Positions 10,766 through 20,620 are shown, counted from the stretch's first letter. The stretch: 64,000 bases of DNA from an uncultured Bacteroidota bacterium (GCA_903919075.1 CAIXGR010000022.1:1-64000); one strand, 5' to 3'. Notes: generated by a model not told the origin, from the letters alone. Program-made: numbers and translations.

Positions 10766-11908
10766 ATGAAAAACAGACTGCTTATCCTTCTACTTTTGCC
10801 AGTGCTTTTAGCGGGTTGTAAAATTTATGTGGCCAGAAGTATTGTTTATAACGACCCGGGTATTAACGATAATAAAATAATGCCGGTGCGCAAAGTAAAA
10901 ACAGGTAAGCCACTTGCATTGTGCACTTCGCCAAATTGTAGCACTTGTGTAATACCTGATTCGTTGAAACGGGTTCTTAAAAAAACAGGCACGGTAGCTT
11001 TTCTGGTAATTAAAAACGATACTGTAGTTTATGAATCGTACGCCCGTGGTTATAGCGATAGTAGCTTAACCAATCCGTTTTCAGTTACTAAATCTATTGT
11101 AAGTGTGCTTACCGGTATAGCCTTAAAAGAGGGAAAGATTAAAAGCCTTGATGAACCGGTTTGCGATTACTATGCCCCCTATCAAAAAGATGGCTTAAAT
11201 AAAATTACTTTTAAAAACCTGCTATGCATGAGCTCGGGTGTAAATTATCACGACTCATACCTTAGCCCGTTCGGGCAAACAGCGCAGATATATTACGGCA
11301 ACGATGTGCGCAAACTCATCAATTCATTTTCTATTGAGAAACAACCCGGCACTGTATTCCGCTATAAAAATTGCGATCCTGAAATACTGACTATTGCTCT
11401 TCAAAATGCTGTGGGCATGAACATGAGCGATTATGCTTCGGAAAAACTATGGAAACCCATTGGTGCGGAGCACGAAGCCCAATGGATTGTTGATAGGCCC
11501 GGCGATAATGGCATTGAGAAATCATATTGTTGCTTTCATACCGATGCCCGTGATTTGGCCAGGATTGGAATGCTATATGAACACTCTGGCAATTGGAATG
11601 GCCAACAAATAGTAGATAGTTCTTATGTAAAGGCTTCGCTAACCCCTCATCATTTGCTAAGCGAAGAGGAGGGTAAGATAACTAACAACAACGGCTATTT
11701 ATGGTGGATACGTGGCGGAGACCCTGCGAAAGATTTTTCTGCAGATGGATTAAAAGGACAATACATTAGCGTGCTCCCCGAAAAGCACCTCATTTTCGTT
11801 CGCCTTGGCAAGCGCGACTGGCTTAAAAGAAACGAGCGCTTTAAAAAACATAAAACAAAAAGCCTTTACAATATCATCAAAAACAACGTCATCGCTATCT
11901 GGGGCTAA
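10766..11908 (+). CDS. Serine hydrolase lipoprotein, beta-lactamase/class C family
   Basis: Lipid-anchored envelope protein with the penicillin-binding/AmpC fold. The lipobox is LLAGC near residue 18. The nucleophile motif SxxK is Ser106-Val-Thr-Lys109, followed by the YxN motif at Tyr200 (YKN). A C-terminal YLWWIRGG stretch sits where the third motif lies in this family. Proteins of this sort are usually esterases, peptidases or of unknown substrate rather than true beta-lactamases. The length of 380 residues is typical. It is followed by the intergenic region containing the lon promoter, so it is probably a single-gene unit. Confidence 0.85.
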   Translation: MKNRLLILLLLPVLLAGCKIYVARSIVYNDPGINDNKIMPVRKVKTGKPLALCTSPNCSTCVIPDSLKRVLKKTGTVAFLVIKNDTVVYESYARGYSDSSLTNPFSVTKSIVSVLTGIALKEGKIKSLDEPVCDYYAPYQKDGLNKITFKNLLCMSSGVNYHDSYLSPFGQTAQIYYGNDVRKLINSFSIEKQPGTVFRYKNCDPEILTIALQNAVGMNMSDYASEKLWKPIGAEHEAQWIVDRPGDNGIEKSYCCFHTDARDLARIGMLYEHSGNWNGQQIVDSSYVKASLTPHHLLSEEEGKITNNNGYLWWIRGGDPAKDFSADGLKGQYISVLPEKHLIFVRLGKRDWLKRNERFKKHKTKSLYNIIKNNVIAIWG

Positions 11909-11923
11909 ATCTATTCTATTTAG

Positions 11924-11944
11924 CTATTTACTATTCACTATTTG
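11924..11944 (+). repeat. Tandem heptamer repeat (CTATTYA x3)
   Basis: Three adjacent seven-base units, CTATTTA, CTATTCA and CTATTTG, are preceded by a less regular CTATTCTATTTAG. They lie immediately upstream of the sigma-54-like element before lon. Such short tandem repeats can be inert microsatellites or phased protein-binding sites; nothing here decides. Confidence 0.6.
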
Positions 11945-11948
11945 ATTT

Positions 11949-11963
11949 TGGCACACCTATTGA
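11949..11963 (+). promoter_or_regulatory. Putative sigma-54 (RpoN) promoter of lon
   Basis: TGGCAC, five bases, then TTGA, with the exact spacing of the -24/-12 consensus TGGCACN5TTGC. Only the final C differs. The predicted start of transcription is near 11975, about 30 bases before the lon ATG at 12007. The same variant (TTGA) occurs before the kdp cluster at 41010. Confidence 0.55.
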
Positions 11964-12006
11964 CCTGTAAGGTTTTCTACTATTTTTGAAACCTAATACT
12001 GACAAA

Positions 12007-14475
12007 ATGAATATGTCTGATTTTATGAATGAACCAGTTAGCGATGACGAGGTTGACTTTTTACCCCTATTACCCGAAGAAGAAGGCTCTGACAGTAAGA
12101 AACTGTCTATACCCGATGTTTTACCCCTACTGCCATTGCGTAATACTGTCCTGTTTCCGGGGGTTGTTTTGCCTATAACAGTAGGTAGAGATAAGAGCAT
12201 TTTAGCTGTCAAAGAGGCATATAAGCAGAACAAGCTTATCGGCGTAGTCGGTCAAATTGACGCAAATATCGAAGAGCCTGAATTTAAAGATATTTTCAGG
12301 ATAGGCACAATAGCCCAAATATTACGTATGATAAAAATGCCGGATGGCTCAACAACAGCTATCATTCAAGGCAGAATGCGCTTTAATACCAAAGAATTGG
12401 TGCAATCGGAGCCTTTCATCAGAGCCCGTGTTGAGGTACTGCAAGACGTAGTACCAGCCAACGATAAGGAGTTTGAAGCCTCCATGTTAAGCTTAAAAGA
12501 ATTAGCAGGTAGCATTATCAAATTAAACCCGCAAATACCTAGCGAGGCGGCCATAGTATTGAAGAATATTGTAAATCCTGTTACGCTTACACACTTCATT
12601 TCATCTAATCTTAATATTTCCATTAACGAAAAGCAATCGTTGCTTGAGATTGCGGATATGAACAAGCGTATTAGCGTTGTTCTTCAACATCTGAATAAAG
12701 AATTGCAGATGCTTGAAATGAAAAATCAGATTCAAGGCAAAGTGCGCCAGGAAATTGATAAACAGCAGAGAGATTACTTCTTATCACAGCAATTGAAAAC
12801 CATTCAAGATGAATTAGGTATCAATTCATCTGATAAAGATGTACAACGCCTGCGCGAAAAAGCGAATAAATTAGAATTGCCCAAAAAGGCAAAAGAGCAG
12901 GTTGATAAAGAACTGGACAAGTTACAACGTATGAATCCAGCTGCTGCCGAATATTCGGTGGTATTGAATTATGTTGACTTGATATTGGAATTACCTTGGG
13001 GTATATACACCAAAGATAATTTCGATATTAAGCGTGCTAAAAAGGTTTTAGATAAAGACCACGCGGGTATTGATAAAGTAAAAGAACGCATTCTCGAATA
13101 CCTGGCAGTATTAAAACTTAAAGGCGATTTAAAAAGCCCTATACTATGTTTAGTAGGCCCTCCGGGGGTTGGTAAAACATCATTGGGCCAATCTATCGCA
13201 AGGGCGTTAGATAGAAATTATGTGCGCATGAGTTTAGGCGGCTTGCATGATGAAGCTGAAATACGCGGACATCGTAAAACATATATTGGTGCAATGCCGG
13301 GGCGCATTATTCAATCTCTAAAAAAAGCAGGAAGTTCAAATCCGGTATTTATTTTAGATGAGATTGATAAAGTTGGAAACGATTATAAAGGTGATCCTTC
13401 AAGCGCATTACTGGAAGTATTAGACCCTGAGCAGAATTCGAATTTTTACGATAACTATTTAGAGTTGGAATACGATTTAAGTAAGGTGCTGTTTGTGGCT
13501 ACAGCCAATTCGCTACAAACCATTCAACCTGCTCTTCGCGACCGGATGGAAATTATTCCTTTGGAAGGCTATTCGGTTGAAGAAAAGATAGAAATATCTA
13601 AAAAGCACTTAATGCCTAAGCAACTAAGTAACCACGGACTAAAGCCTAAGCAGGTTGTAATAAACGATAAAGTAATGGACCTGCTTATTGAAGAATACAC
13701 CAAAGAAAGCGGCGTGCGAGAGTTAGACAGGCAACTGGCGGCAGTAATGCGCAATATGGCCAAAAAGGTAGCATTGGAGGAAGATTATTCACCGGCAATT
13801 AAAGAGGAAGATTTAAATAAAATATTGGGGCCTGAAAAGTTCGATAAAAGTATTTACACCGAGGAAAACATTCCAGGTGTATCGGTAGGCTTAGCATGGA
13901 CACCGGTAGGTGGTGATATACTTTTTATTGAAGCAACATTAAGCAAAGGCACAGGGGCCTTAACCATAACCGGCAACTTGGGCGAGGTAATGAAAGAATC
14001 GGCTAGCACTGCCGTAACCTTTTTAAAAGCCAATGCCGAAAAGTTTTTTATCAATCCTGATATATTCAGCAAGGTAAATTTACACATTCACTTTCCCGAA
14101 GGTGCTGTGCCTAAAGATGGCCCAAGTGCAGGCATTACCATATTTACGGCTTTGGCATCTTTGTTTACACAGCGTAGGGTAAAACCTTTCCTGGCTATGA
14201 CGGGTGAAATAACCCTGCGTGGTAAAGTAATGCCGGTAGGTGGTATTAAAGAAAAAATTCTTGCTGCAAAACGTGCTGGTATTAAGGAAATTATAATGAC
14301 CGAAAAGAATCGTAAAGATGTGGCCATTATCAATCAGGACTACATTAAAAATATGAAGTTCAACTATGTTAAAACCATGGATGAAGTGGTTGAGCTGGCA
14401 TTAATGAAAAACAGAGTAAAAGACGGAATTGATTTTGCAGCCCTTCTGAAGAAAGAAGAGAAAAAACAACCTTAG
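12007..14475 (+). CDS. lon: ATP-dependent protease La (Lon)
   Basis: Cytoplasmic AAA+ protease that degrades misfolded and short-lived regulatory proteins. The N-terminal LON substrate domain spans about residues 35-230, then a coiled region, then the AAA+ module with Walker A GPPGVGKT (Lys390). The C-terminal protease domain has catalytic Ser707 in DGPSAG and Lys near 750 in GGIKEK. The total of 822 residues is normal. The reading frame extends upstream to a TTG at 11986, but the ATG at 12007 fits the family and the predicted transcription start better. A strong hairpin terminator follows. A sigma-54-like promoter upstream would be unusual control for lon. Confidence 0.95.
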   Translation: MNMSDFMNEPVSDDEVDFLPLLPEEEGSDSKKLSIPDVLPLLPLRNTVLFPGVVLPITVGRDKSILAVKEAYKQNKLIGVVGQIDANIEEPEFKDIFRIGTIAQILRMIKMPDGSTTAIIQGRMRFNTKELVQSEPFIRARVEVLQDVVPANDKEFEASMLSLKELAGSIIKLNPQIPSEAAIVLKNIVNPVTLTHFISSNLNISINEKQSLLEIADMNKRISVVLQHLNKELQMLEMKNQIQGKVRQEIDKQQRDYFLSQQLKTIQDELGINSSDKDVQRLREKANKLELPKKAKEQVDKELDKLQRMNPAAAEYSVVLNYVDLILELPWGIYTKDNFDIKRAKKVLDKDHAGIDKVKERILEYLAVLKLKGDLKSPILCLVGPPGVGKTSLGQSIARALDRNYVRMSLGGLHDEAEIRGHRKTYIGAMPGRIIQSLKKAGSSNPVFILDEIDKVGNDYKGDPSSALLEVLDPEQNSNFYDNYLELEYDLSKVLFVATANSLQTIQPALRDRMEIIPLEGYSVEEKIEISKKHLMPKQLSNHGLKPKQVVINDKVMDLLIEEYTKESGVRELDRQLAAVMRNMAKKVALEEDYSPAIKEEDLNKILGPEKFDKSIYTEENIPGVSVGLAWTPVGGDILFIEATLSKGTGALTITGNLGEVMKESASTAVTFLKANAEKFFINPDIFSKVNLHIHFPEGAVPKDGPSAGITIFTALASLFTQRRVKPFLAMTGEITLRGKVMPVGGIKEKILAAKRAGIKEIIMTEKNRKDVAIINQDYIKNMKFNYVKTMDEVVELALMKNRVKDGIDFAALLKKEEKKQP

Positions 14476-14489
14476 TTTAACAATAGTTT

Positions 14490-14525
14490 AGTGGTCGGAC
14501 GGTTCCAAATCGTCCGACTACTTTT
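14490..14525 (+). terminator. Rho-independent terminator of lon
   Basis: A 12-base stem, AGTGGTCGGACG at 14490-14501 and CGTCCGACTACT at 14511-14522 with one G-T pair, encloses a nine-base loop. It is GC-rich in an AT-rich context and runs into TTTT, 15 bases after the lon stop. Confidence 0.8.
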
Positions 14526-14562
14526 CCAAACTATATTATTTAAAAAGTTTTATCTTCACGGC

Positions 14563-14796
14563 ATGAAGCACTTTGTAAGAATTACCATTAACTCTCAAAT
14601 ATGTAATGGCAAGCCTTGCGTAAGGGGTATGCAATGGACTGTTGAATCTATTTTAGATATGTTGGGTTCTGAAATGAGTCCCGAACAAATTCTTGAAAAA
14701 CACCCCGAACTTCAAAAAGAAGATATCCTGGCCTCGCTTCAATACGCAAAACTTATTTTTTCTAGCGAATCATCCTTGGTTGGGCTAACCGGATAA
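14563..14796 (+). CDS. DUF433 domain protein (antitoxin-like), orphan
   Basis: Small protein of 77 residues matching the DUF433 family: N-terminal beta strands (ICNGKPCVRGMQW), then a helical part containing MSPEQILEKHP. Family members are often the DNA-binding antitoxin partner of a PIN-like DUF5615 toxin. Here no toxin gene follows: the next gene is a lipoprotein on the same strand after 93 bases. The frame could start at a GTG at 14491, but that codon lies inside the lon terminator, so the ATG at 14563 is preferred. A lone regulator or a remnant of a toxin-antitoxin pair are both possible. Confidence 0.75.
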   Translation: MKHFVRITINSQICNGKPCVRGMQWTVESILDMLGSEMSPEQILEKHPELQKEDILASLQYAKLIFSSESSLVGLTG

Positions 14797-14889
14797 TTTC
14801 TTCCCTCCTTTCATTTTTAAGTTTCCTGTTTCAGAATACTGCTTAACTAATACTTTTTTTGCTACGTTCGTAAACAAATTAGTTGATGC

Positions 14890-15381
14890 ATGAAAGCAAT
14901 TCATTTCGCAATAGTTTTACTGCTCACTTCATCATGCAACCAAGGGCATACAGATGTACAGCAACAAATACCTGCAAGAACCGATAGGTTGCAACAACAG
15001 GAAAACAAAACTTACAAACCCGGTTTGGGCGATTTTATGCTGGCAGTGCAAATGCATCACGCCAAATTATGGTTTGCCGGAATTAACAGCAATTGGAAAC
15101 TGGCTGATTTCGAATTGGGCGAAATACAAGAAACCTTTCAGGATGTTCAAACCTATAACCGCGATAGGCCGGAAATTAAAACTATAAACATGATTAATCC
15201 GCCATTAGAAAATATCAGTAAAGCCATTAAGAAAAAAAATGTTGAAGACTTTAAAAGCAGTTTCAGCTTACTTACAAGCACCTGCAATAATTGCCACCGG
15301 ATTAATCAATACGAGTTTAATGTTATTACAATCCCTAATAGCCCACCGGTAAACAATCAAAATTTTGAAGTACAAAAATGA
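14890..15381 (+). CDS. Lipoprotein with one haem c motif (cytochrome c-like)
   Basis: Lipid-anchored protein of 163 residues: signal peptide with lipobox LTSSC at about residue 16, a low-complexity Gln-rich spacer, then a helical domain ending in a single CNNCH haem-binding motif near residue 136. The haem motif near the end of a helical bundle resembles cytochrome c-prime or the c556 type. It probably acts in electron transfer or ligand binding on the periplasmic face. A near-consensus promoter box (TACGTTCG) lies just upstream. The chromate transporter gene follows after 52 bases on the same strand. A joint role is possible but unproven. Confidence 0.75.
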   Translation: MKAIHFAIVLLLTSSCNQGHTDVQQQIPARTDRLQQQENKTYKPGLGDFMLAVQMHHAKLWFAGINSNWKLADFELGEIQETFQDVQTYNRDRPEIKTINMINPPLENISKAIKKKNVEDFKSSFSLLTSTCNNCHRINQYEFNVITIPNSPPVNNQNFEVQK

Positions 15382-15433
15382 TGCACTCCAAAAATGCATA
15401 ACAAACTTGCTTTACGCCCGAATTATTGTGTAA

Positions 15434-16561
15434 ATGAATAATAGCCCAACGCCATTAAAAGAAGTAGCCAAATTATTTTTTAAGTTAGGCTGCATTGGCT
15501 TTGGTGGGCCTGCTGTTCATATTGCCATGATGGAGGAGGAAGTAGTACATAAAAGAAATTGGCTAACACATGAACATTTTATTGATCTTATTGGAGCTAC
15601 CAATTTAATACCCGGTCCAAATTCAACTGAAATGGCCATGCATTGTGGACAGGAAAAAGCAGGTTGGAAAGGCTTGCTGTTGGCGGGGTGTTGTTTTATT
15701 TTTCCAGCAGTTGTTATTACTGGTGTTTTTGCTTGGGCCTATCAACTTTATGGTAAGTTGCCTCAGGTTGAGCCATTATTGTATGGAGTTAAACCAGCTA
15801 TTATTGCAGTTATCGTTTCTCTGGTAATTTCATTGGGGCGCAAAGCTCTTAAGTCCTTCTATCTGGGCGCAATTGGAATAGCTACCGCGCTACTGGCTTT
15901 ATATGGATTTAATGAGATTTATTTATTATTTGGTGCAGGTTTAACTGGTATAGGCTGGTACGTAATGTGTAACAGAAATCAAGTTTTTAAAAGTTTATTT
16001 TCTATTCCGCTGTTACAAATTAGCAGCAATGCAAGCAGTATTTCAAATTGGAAGGTGTTTTGGATATTTTTGAAAATTGGAGCCATTCTTTACGGAAGCG
16101 GTTATGTTCTTTTTGCATTTCTTGATACCGAGTTAGTGCATACGGGCCTTCTTACAAAACGCGAATTGGTAGATGCTATAGCGGTAGGTCAATTTACACC
16201 GGGCCCTGTTTTTTCATCAGCAACCTTTATAGGTTGGCAACTCGCAGGGCTGCCAGGTGCTCTGCTTGCCACAATAGGAATTTTCCTTCCCTCCTTTTTG
16301 TTTGTAGCATTTTTAAATCCTGTAATACCCAAACTTCGTCAATCAAAAATTATGTCGGCCTTTTTAGATACAGTAAATATAGCTTCTGTAGCACTCATTA
16401 TTGCTGTTTGTGTTGATATGGCTAAGACATCAGTTACCGATTGGAAAACATCGCTTATTGCAATTCTTGGCTTAGCAGTTGCTTTCTTCTTTAAAAAATT
16501 AAATACGGCATTTATTATTTTGGTCGGCGCAGCAATGGGTTATTTATTGTGGGGCTTATAA
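15434..16561 (+). CDS. chrA: Chromate transporter, fused two-domain CHR family
   Basis: Inner-membrane transporter of the CHR family, whose studied members export chromate using the proton motive force. The two homologous halves are visible. The first has GCIGFGGPAVHIAMM near residue 14 and NLIPGPNSTEMA near 57. The second has the matching GAILYGSGYVL near 216 and GQFTPGPVFSSATF near 254. About ten membrane segments cover 375 residues, the normal length of the long form. The physiological substrate in organisms without chromate exposure is uncertain; sulfate-like anions are an alternative. Confidence 0.9.
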   Translation: MNNSPTPLKEVAKLFFKLGCIGFGGPAVHIAMMEEEVVHKRNWLTHEHFIDLIGATNLIPGPNSTEMAMHCGQEKAGWKGLLLAGCCFIFPAVVITGVFAWAYQLYGKLPQVEPLLYGVKPAIIAVIVSLVISLGRKALKSFYLGAIGIATALLALYGFNEIYLLFGAGLTGIGWYVMCNRNQVFKSLFSIPLLQISSNASSISNWKVFWIFLKIGAILYGSGYVLFAFLDTELVHTGLLTKRELVDAIAVGQFTPGPVFSSATFIGWQLAGLPGALLATIGIFLPSFLFVAFLNPVIPKLRQSKIMSAFLDTVNIASVALIIAVCVDMAKTSVTDWKTSLIAILGLAVAFFFKKLNTAFIILVGAAMGYLLWGL

Positions 16562-16589
16562 TCCACTAATTCCACACTGTATTTTGAAG

Positions 16590-18159
16590 TCATTTATTCA
16601 GTTTCGCAAAAATTGATTTATTCCGATTGTAGATATCAATAAAGCGGTTAAACATTTCATCATACAAAGCACGATTGCCTGTATTTGGTTCATACACTTT
16701 ATTCACCTCAACTGACTTTCCAACTGTATCAATATTCATCATGTTTAGGGCAAGCAAAGCCAAAATTGCCGCCCCCCTGCTATTGCTCATTAAAGGCTGT
16801 TTCATTTGCCTTACAGGCCGGTTAAAAATATCGGCAGTTATCTGGCTCCAAATAGCAGAGTTAGCACCGCCCCCAATAAAATTAATCGCCTCAAATTTTC
16901 TTCCGGCCATTTGCTCTACATACTTTAATAGCCACCGGGCATTCATACTTACACCTTCCATAATAGCCCGCAACATATCATCGCGATTGTTATTTAAGGA
17001 AACATTGTAAAACCCGCCACGTACATGGTGGTCATCAACCGGTGCCCGTTCGCCATATAGCCATGGTAAAAAATATACTCCATTGCTACCTGCAGGCACT
17101 CGCTCTACTATTCTATCCGCTATTTTATAAAAATCTTTTGGAGCTGCTCCGGTGCCCAACTCATCCTTGTAATACAGTAAATTATTTTTAATAAAATTAA
17201 GACAAGCACCGGCGCTTTCCTGGTCATTAGCTATAAGATACCTGCCGGGTAATGCTGAAGGGATGGTTCCTATGTTATGAAATATATCCGTTTTCTTAAA
17301 AGGTACATGGCAGACCACCCAGGATGAAGTACCAACATAAAAATGTCCTTCAAAATCTTTCACAGCACCCGAGCCAATTGCTGCGCTATGCACATCAGGC
17401 GTACCCGATATTACTTTTACATCTGCATTTAATCCCAACTCATCTGTAATTTCTTTCCTAATGTTTCCAAGTATCGAGTTTGCAGGTACTAAATCTGGAA
17501 ATTTTTCTCTCTCAATACCAGTAAGCTTTAATAAGTCATCGTGGTAAGTAATATTATTAATGTCTCTGTTATCTGTCACCCAATACAGCGCAATTGAATC
17601 ATAAGAAGCAGCAAACGTACCGGTAAGCCATAAATTTTAAATAATCCTTCGGCTCTAAAAATTTGAATGTTTTTTGGTATATATCTGGTAACCTGTTTTT
17701 AATGTATAGAATATGTGCAATAGAATCTTTACCGGTTTTGGTCGGTCCGCCGCCGGTTAAACGTATCCATTTTAAAATTTTTCCTAAACCGTAGCCTTCA
17801 ACCTTTATAAATCCGTTGGTAATTTCTTTTATATATTCTGCTCCGCGGGTATCCATCCATATTATCGAATCTCCCAAAACATTGCCGTCCTCATCTACCG
17901 CTACTGTCCCACTCCACTGCGCCGTGCAATTAACAGCTATAATACTTTTGGGGTCAATATTATTGGCAGATATTAATTTCTTATAACAGCTTTTAATGGT
18001 ATTAATCCAATCAACTGGTTTTTGCTCTGCACCTCCATGTTCATACAGCATTAAAGGCACTTCTTGAAATTCATTGGCAATACATCTGGCACTAGAGTCG
18101 AACAAAGCTACTTTAGGGCCCGAAGTTCCAAGATCAATGGTAAGAATGAGAGGAGACAT
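16590..18159 (-). CDS. FGGY-family carbohydrate kinase (xylulokinase-like), split by a frameshift
   Basis: ATP-dependent sugar kinase. The N-terminal ATPase lobe starts at 18159 (LTIDLGTSGPKVALFD) and runs to EPKDYLKFM. The frame then breaks at about 17628-17630 and continues one base over as LTGTFAASYDSIALYWVTDN, joining the second lobe that ends at 16590. One extra base in the G pair after ATG explains it. The repaired length of about 522 residues is normal, and the C-terminal FIGGGANSAIW motif is intact. The substrate could be xylulose, ribulose or a related sugar alcohol; no sugar isomerase or transporter lies nearby to decide. The ORFs on either side of the break are otherwise undamaged. 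Confidence 0.87.
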
Positions 18160-18265
18160 TGCTTAAATTTTTCTAATTACAAATATGTACCAATCTTCCC
18201 GAAGTTAAGGATAAAGAAGGTAAGAGGCCAAATAAAAATCCTAAACCTTATGAAGCAAATGCTGT

Positions 18266-18273
18266 TATTTTTG
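18266..18273 (+). promoter_or_regulatory. Putative -7 promoter element of the aldehyde dehydrogenase gene
   Basis: TATTTTTG fits TAnnTTTG, ending 19 bases before the ATG at 18293. Confidence 0.4.
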
Positions 18274-18292
18274 ACACAAATATTTTCGGTAC

Positions 18293-19645
18293 ATGAAATA
18301 TGCCACCATTAACCCTTATGATAACCAGCTAATAAAGGAATTCCCTTTTGACAGCTTTCCCGACCTTGGCATTTCTTCCAGGGCTTTCGAAAAATGGCGG
18401 AAACTTAAAATAGAAGAGCGCGGTGCTTATCTGCAAAAAGTATCTGATTTATTAGAAAGAGATAAAAGGAAATACGCTTCACTAATTACTCTTGAAGTTG
18501 GTAAACCACTTGCTGAATCGGAATACGAAGTTTCAAAGGTTATTACAGCCTTCAACTATTATATTGCGAATGCACCCGGTTTCTTGAAACCCGAAATAGT
18601 ACAAACCAATGCATCTAAAAGTTATATCCTGTTTGAGCCACTCGGTATTATTCTATCGGTAATGCCGTGGAATTTCCCTTTATGGCAGGTGTTTCGCTTT
18701 GCAATCCCAACGCTTATATCAGGCAATGTAACTATTCTTAAACACGCACCTAATGTGCCTCAATGCGCTAAAGCTATTGAAGAGCTATTTGTTGAAGCCG
18801 GTGTGCCAGAAGGAGTCTTCAAAAACTATTTTATTGCTAATGAAGATGTAAGCCGCTTAATTGCTAATCCAGCCATTGCAGGTATTAGTTTTACCGGAAG
18901 CGATGCAACAGGCAGTTTATTAGCCGAGCAAGCTGGCAAGAATATTAAGAAATGCATTATGGAATTAGGCGGTAACGATGCCTTTATTGTGTTGGAGAAT
19001 GCCGACCTTGATTTTACTATAGCCGGAGCTATCAAATCCCGCAGCATTAATTCCGGGCAAAGTTGTAACGCCGCTAAACGCTTTATAGTGGTTGAAAAAG
19101 TAGCCGCAGCATTTACCCAAAAGTTAATTGAAGCAGTGAAAAAATTAAAGGTAGGTGACCCTCAAAAAAGTGATACACAAATTGGACCGTTGTCAAGAAA
19201 GGATCTGGCTGAAAAAGTAAAAAAGCAAATTGCTGATTCAGTAGCAGCGGGCGCTGTTGCCCATTATGTAAATGAAGTTCATAACACTATAGGTAATTTT
19301 GTTTCTCCTATGGTTCTTACCGGTGTAAAACGTGGTATTAAAGCATTTGAAGAAGAAATATTCGGGCCGGTATGGAGTGTTGTAATTGCTAAGGATGCAG
19401 CCGATGCCATTGCCATAGCTAACGATTCAGTTTATGGCTTGGGCGCCTCTATATGGACTGCTGATAAAGCCAATGCCGAAAAGTATGTTACCGAATTACA
19501 GGCAGGGAATGTTTTTATAAACGACATTGTAAAGTCCGATGCGCGTATCCCTTTCGGCGGTATAAAGCGCAGCGGTTTTGGGCGGGAGTTGGCAGAATTT
19601 GGCCTTAAAGAGTTTGTAAATATTAAAACAGTTTACATTAATTAA
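18293..19645 (+). CDS. NAD(P)-dependent aldehyde dehydrogenase, succinate-semialdehyde type
   Basis: Oxidises an aldehyde to a carboxylate in the cytoplasm. The catalytic cysteine is Cys258 in GQSCNAAKR and the general base is Glu224 in MELGGND. The cofactor-binding MPWNFPLWQ motif is near residue 124. The compact form of 450 residues lacks the N-terminal extension of larger ALDHs and resembles the Sad/YneI type of succinate-semialdehyde dehydrogenase. The substrate is inferred from overall resemblance only. It is transcribed away from the FGGY kinase with 133 bases between them. Confidence 0.88.
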   Translation: MKYATINPYDNQLIKEFPFDSFPDLGISSRAFEKWRKLKIEERGAYLQKVSDLLERDKRKYASLITLEVGKPLAESEYEVSKVITAFNYYIANAPGFLKPEIVQTNASKSYILFEPLGIILSVMPWNFPLWQVFRFAIPTLISGNVTILKHAPNVPQCAKAIEELFVEAGVPEGVFKNYFIANEDVSRLIANPAIAGISFTGSDATGSLLAEQAGKNIKKCIMELGGNDAFIVLENADLDFTIAGAIKSRSINSGQSCNAAKRFIVVEKVAAAFTQKLIEAVKKLKVGDPQKSDTQIGPLSRKDLAEKVKKQIADSVAAGAVAHYVNEVHNTIGNFVSPMVLTGVKRGIKAFEEEIFGPVWSVVIAKDAADAIAIANDSVYGLGASIWTADKANAEKYVTELQAGNVFINDIVKSDARIPFGGIKRSGFGRELAEFGLKEFVNIKTVYIN

Positions 19646-19684
19646 ATCAGATAATCACTAATAAAAAAATATTATCTTGCTCTC

Positions 19685-20188
19685 GTGGAACCAAAGGTTA
19701 TCATATACTTAATAGGCGGCGTGCTTTATTTTCTCTACACGATTAGTAAAAAAGCGCAAGAAAAACAGGCGCCCCCAAAAACAGGTGGCGATTCGGACAC
19801 AGCCACTAAACCTATTAAGCCTCCTGTAGCTAATCCTATGGAGGATATTTTGCGCGAAATAAAGCGTTCTTACAACGAGGCTGAGCAACGAAAAAAAATC
19901 AAAGAACCTGAACCAATCACATCTTCAAAGCGCCTATCTTCAAAACCCGCAAAAGAACTTTTCATTCATGAAAAAAAGAAAGCAACTTTTGGGCAGGGTG
20001 CAGCCGATGCCCCGGTGTACCAGAATAGCAACGATGAGAAAATATTAAAAGATTATGAAACCGGAATAAAAGAGGGCGTTACCTATAAAATACCTACAGC
20101 CGAAGAAGTTGCTGAAGAAGCAGATTTTTATCGGTTCGATGCCCGTCAGGCATTTATTGGTTCAGTTATTTTTGAAAGAAAGTATTAA
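19685..20188 (+). CDS. Hypothetical protein with N-terminal membrane segment, GTG start
   Basis: Not recognised beyond being a Bacteroidota-type conserved hypothetical. It starts at GTG (19685); no in-frame ATG lies nearby. One membrane helix at about residues 4-19 (VIIYLIGGVLYFLYTI) is followed by a Pro/Lys-rich, probably disordered stretch to about residue 110. A conserved-looking tail, DARQAFIGSVIFERKY, closes the 167 residues. The charged region suggests a cytoplasmic tail. It lies 21 bases before the TonB-domain gene and may share its transcript. Confidence 0.7.
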   Translation: MEPKVIIYLIGGVLYFLYTISKKAQEKQAPPKTGGDSDTATKPIKPPVANPMEDILREIKRSYNEAEQRKKIKEPEPITSSKRLSSKPAKELFIHEKKKATFGQGAADAPVYQNSNDEKILKDYETGIKEGVTYKIPTAEEVAEEADFYRFDARQAFIGSVIFERKY

Positions 20189-20209
20189 AAAACATTAAGC
20201 ATCTTAAAA

Positions 20210-20620
20210 ATGCAAAAGCTGTTTGTCATTTTATTTTTGCTGTTAGCAATTGCATCTTTCTCACAGTCTTCATCATCTTCTACAACAAAAAAAATATATA
20301 CCCGAGTTGATAAAATGCCCCAATACCCAGGCGGGCAGCAGGCTTTACTGCAGGTTTTTTTAGATAGTATTGATTTTCCGAGAGTGCGGTATAACGACTT
20401 AGATGACTCGGACCTTAGCGCTAAAGTTGTTTTAAAATTTATAATTGATGAAAATGGCAAGGTACTGGATGCCGTAATAGTTAAATCAGGCAACACCAAA
20501 TTAAATGATAAGCTAATAGCAGTTGCAAAGCGATTGAAGTTTAAGCCCGGATTGCAAGATGGAAAACCAGTAAAGGTAGAATACATTTTTCCTTTTACAT
20601 TTGACTTTGAATTGAGGTGA
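20210..20620 (+). CDS. Secreted TonB C-terminal domain protein
   Basis: Small periplasmic protein of 136 residues: signal peptide (residues 1-20, ending ASFSQ), a Ser-rich spacer, then a TonB C-terminal domain (LKFIIDENGKVLDAVIVKSG, then RLKFKPGLQDGKPV). It lacks the N-terminal membrane anchor and proline spacer of a working TonB, so it is probably not an energy transducer on its own. Stand-alone domains of this kind are common in Bacteroidota with unknown roles. It sits 10 bases before aroB. Confidence 0.82.
   Translation: MQKLFVILFLLLAIASFSQSSSSSTTKKIYTRVDKMPQYPGGQQALLQVFLDSIDFPRVRYNDLDDSDLSAKVVLKFIIDENGKVLDAVIVKSGNTKLNDKLIAVAKRLKFKPGLQDGKPVKVEYIFPFTFDFELR

Noticed and set aside
10766-11908. 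The serine hydrolase as an antibiotic-resistance beta-lactamase
   Set aside because: SxxK and YxN are present, but the gene is a lipoprotein of a broad hydrolase group without the third KTG motif; resistance cannot be claimed.
11986-12006. TTG start of lon adding seven residues
   Set aside because: An ATG at 12007 fits the family length and leaves a normal leader; the added residues are not family-like.
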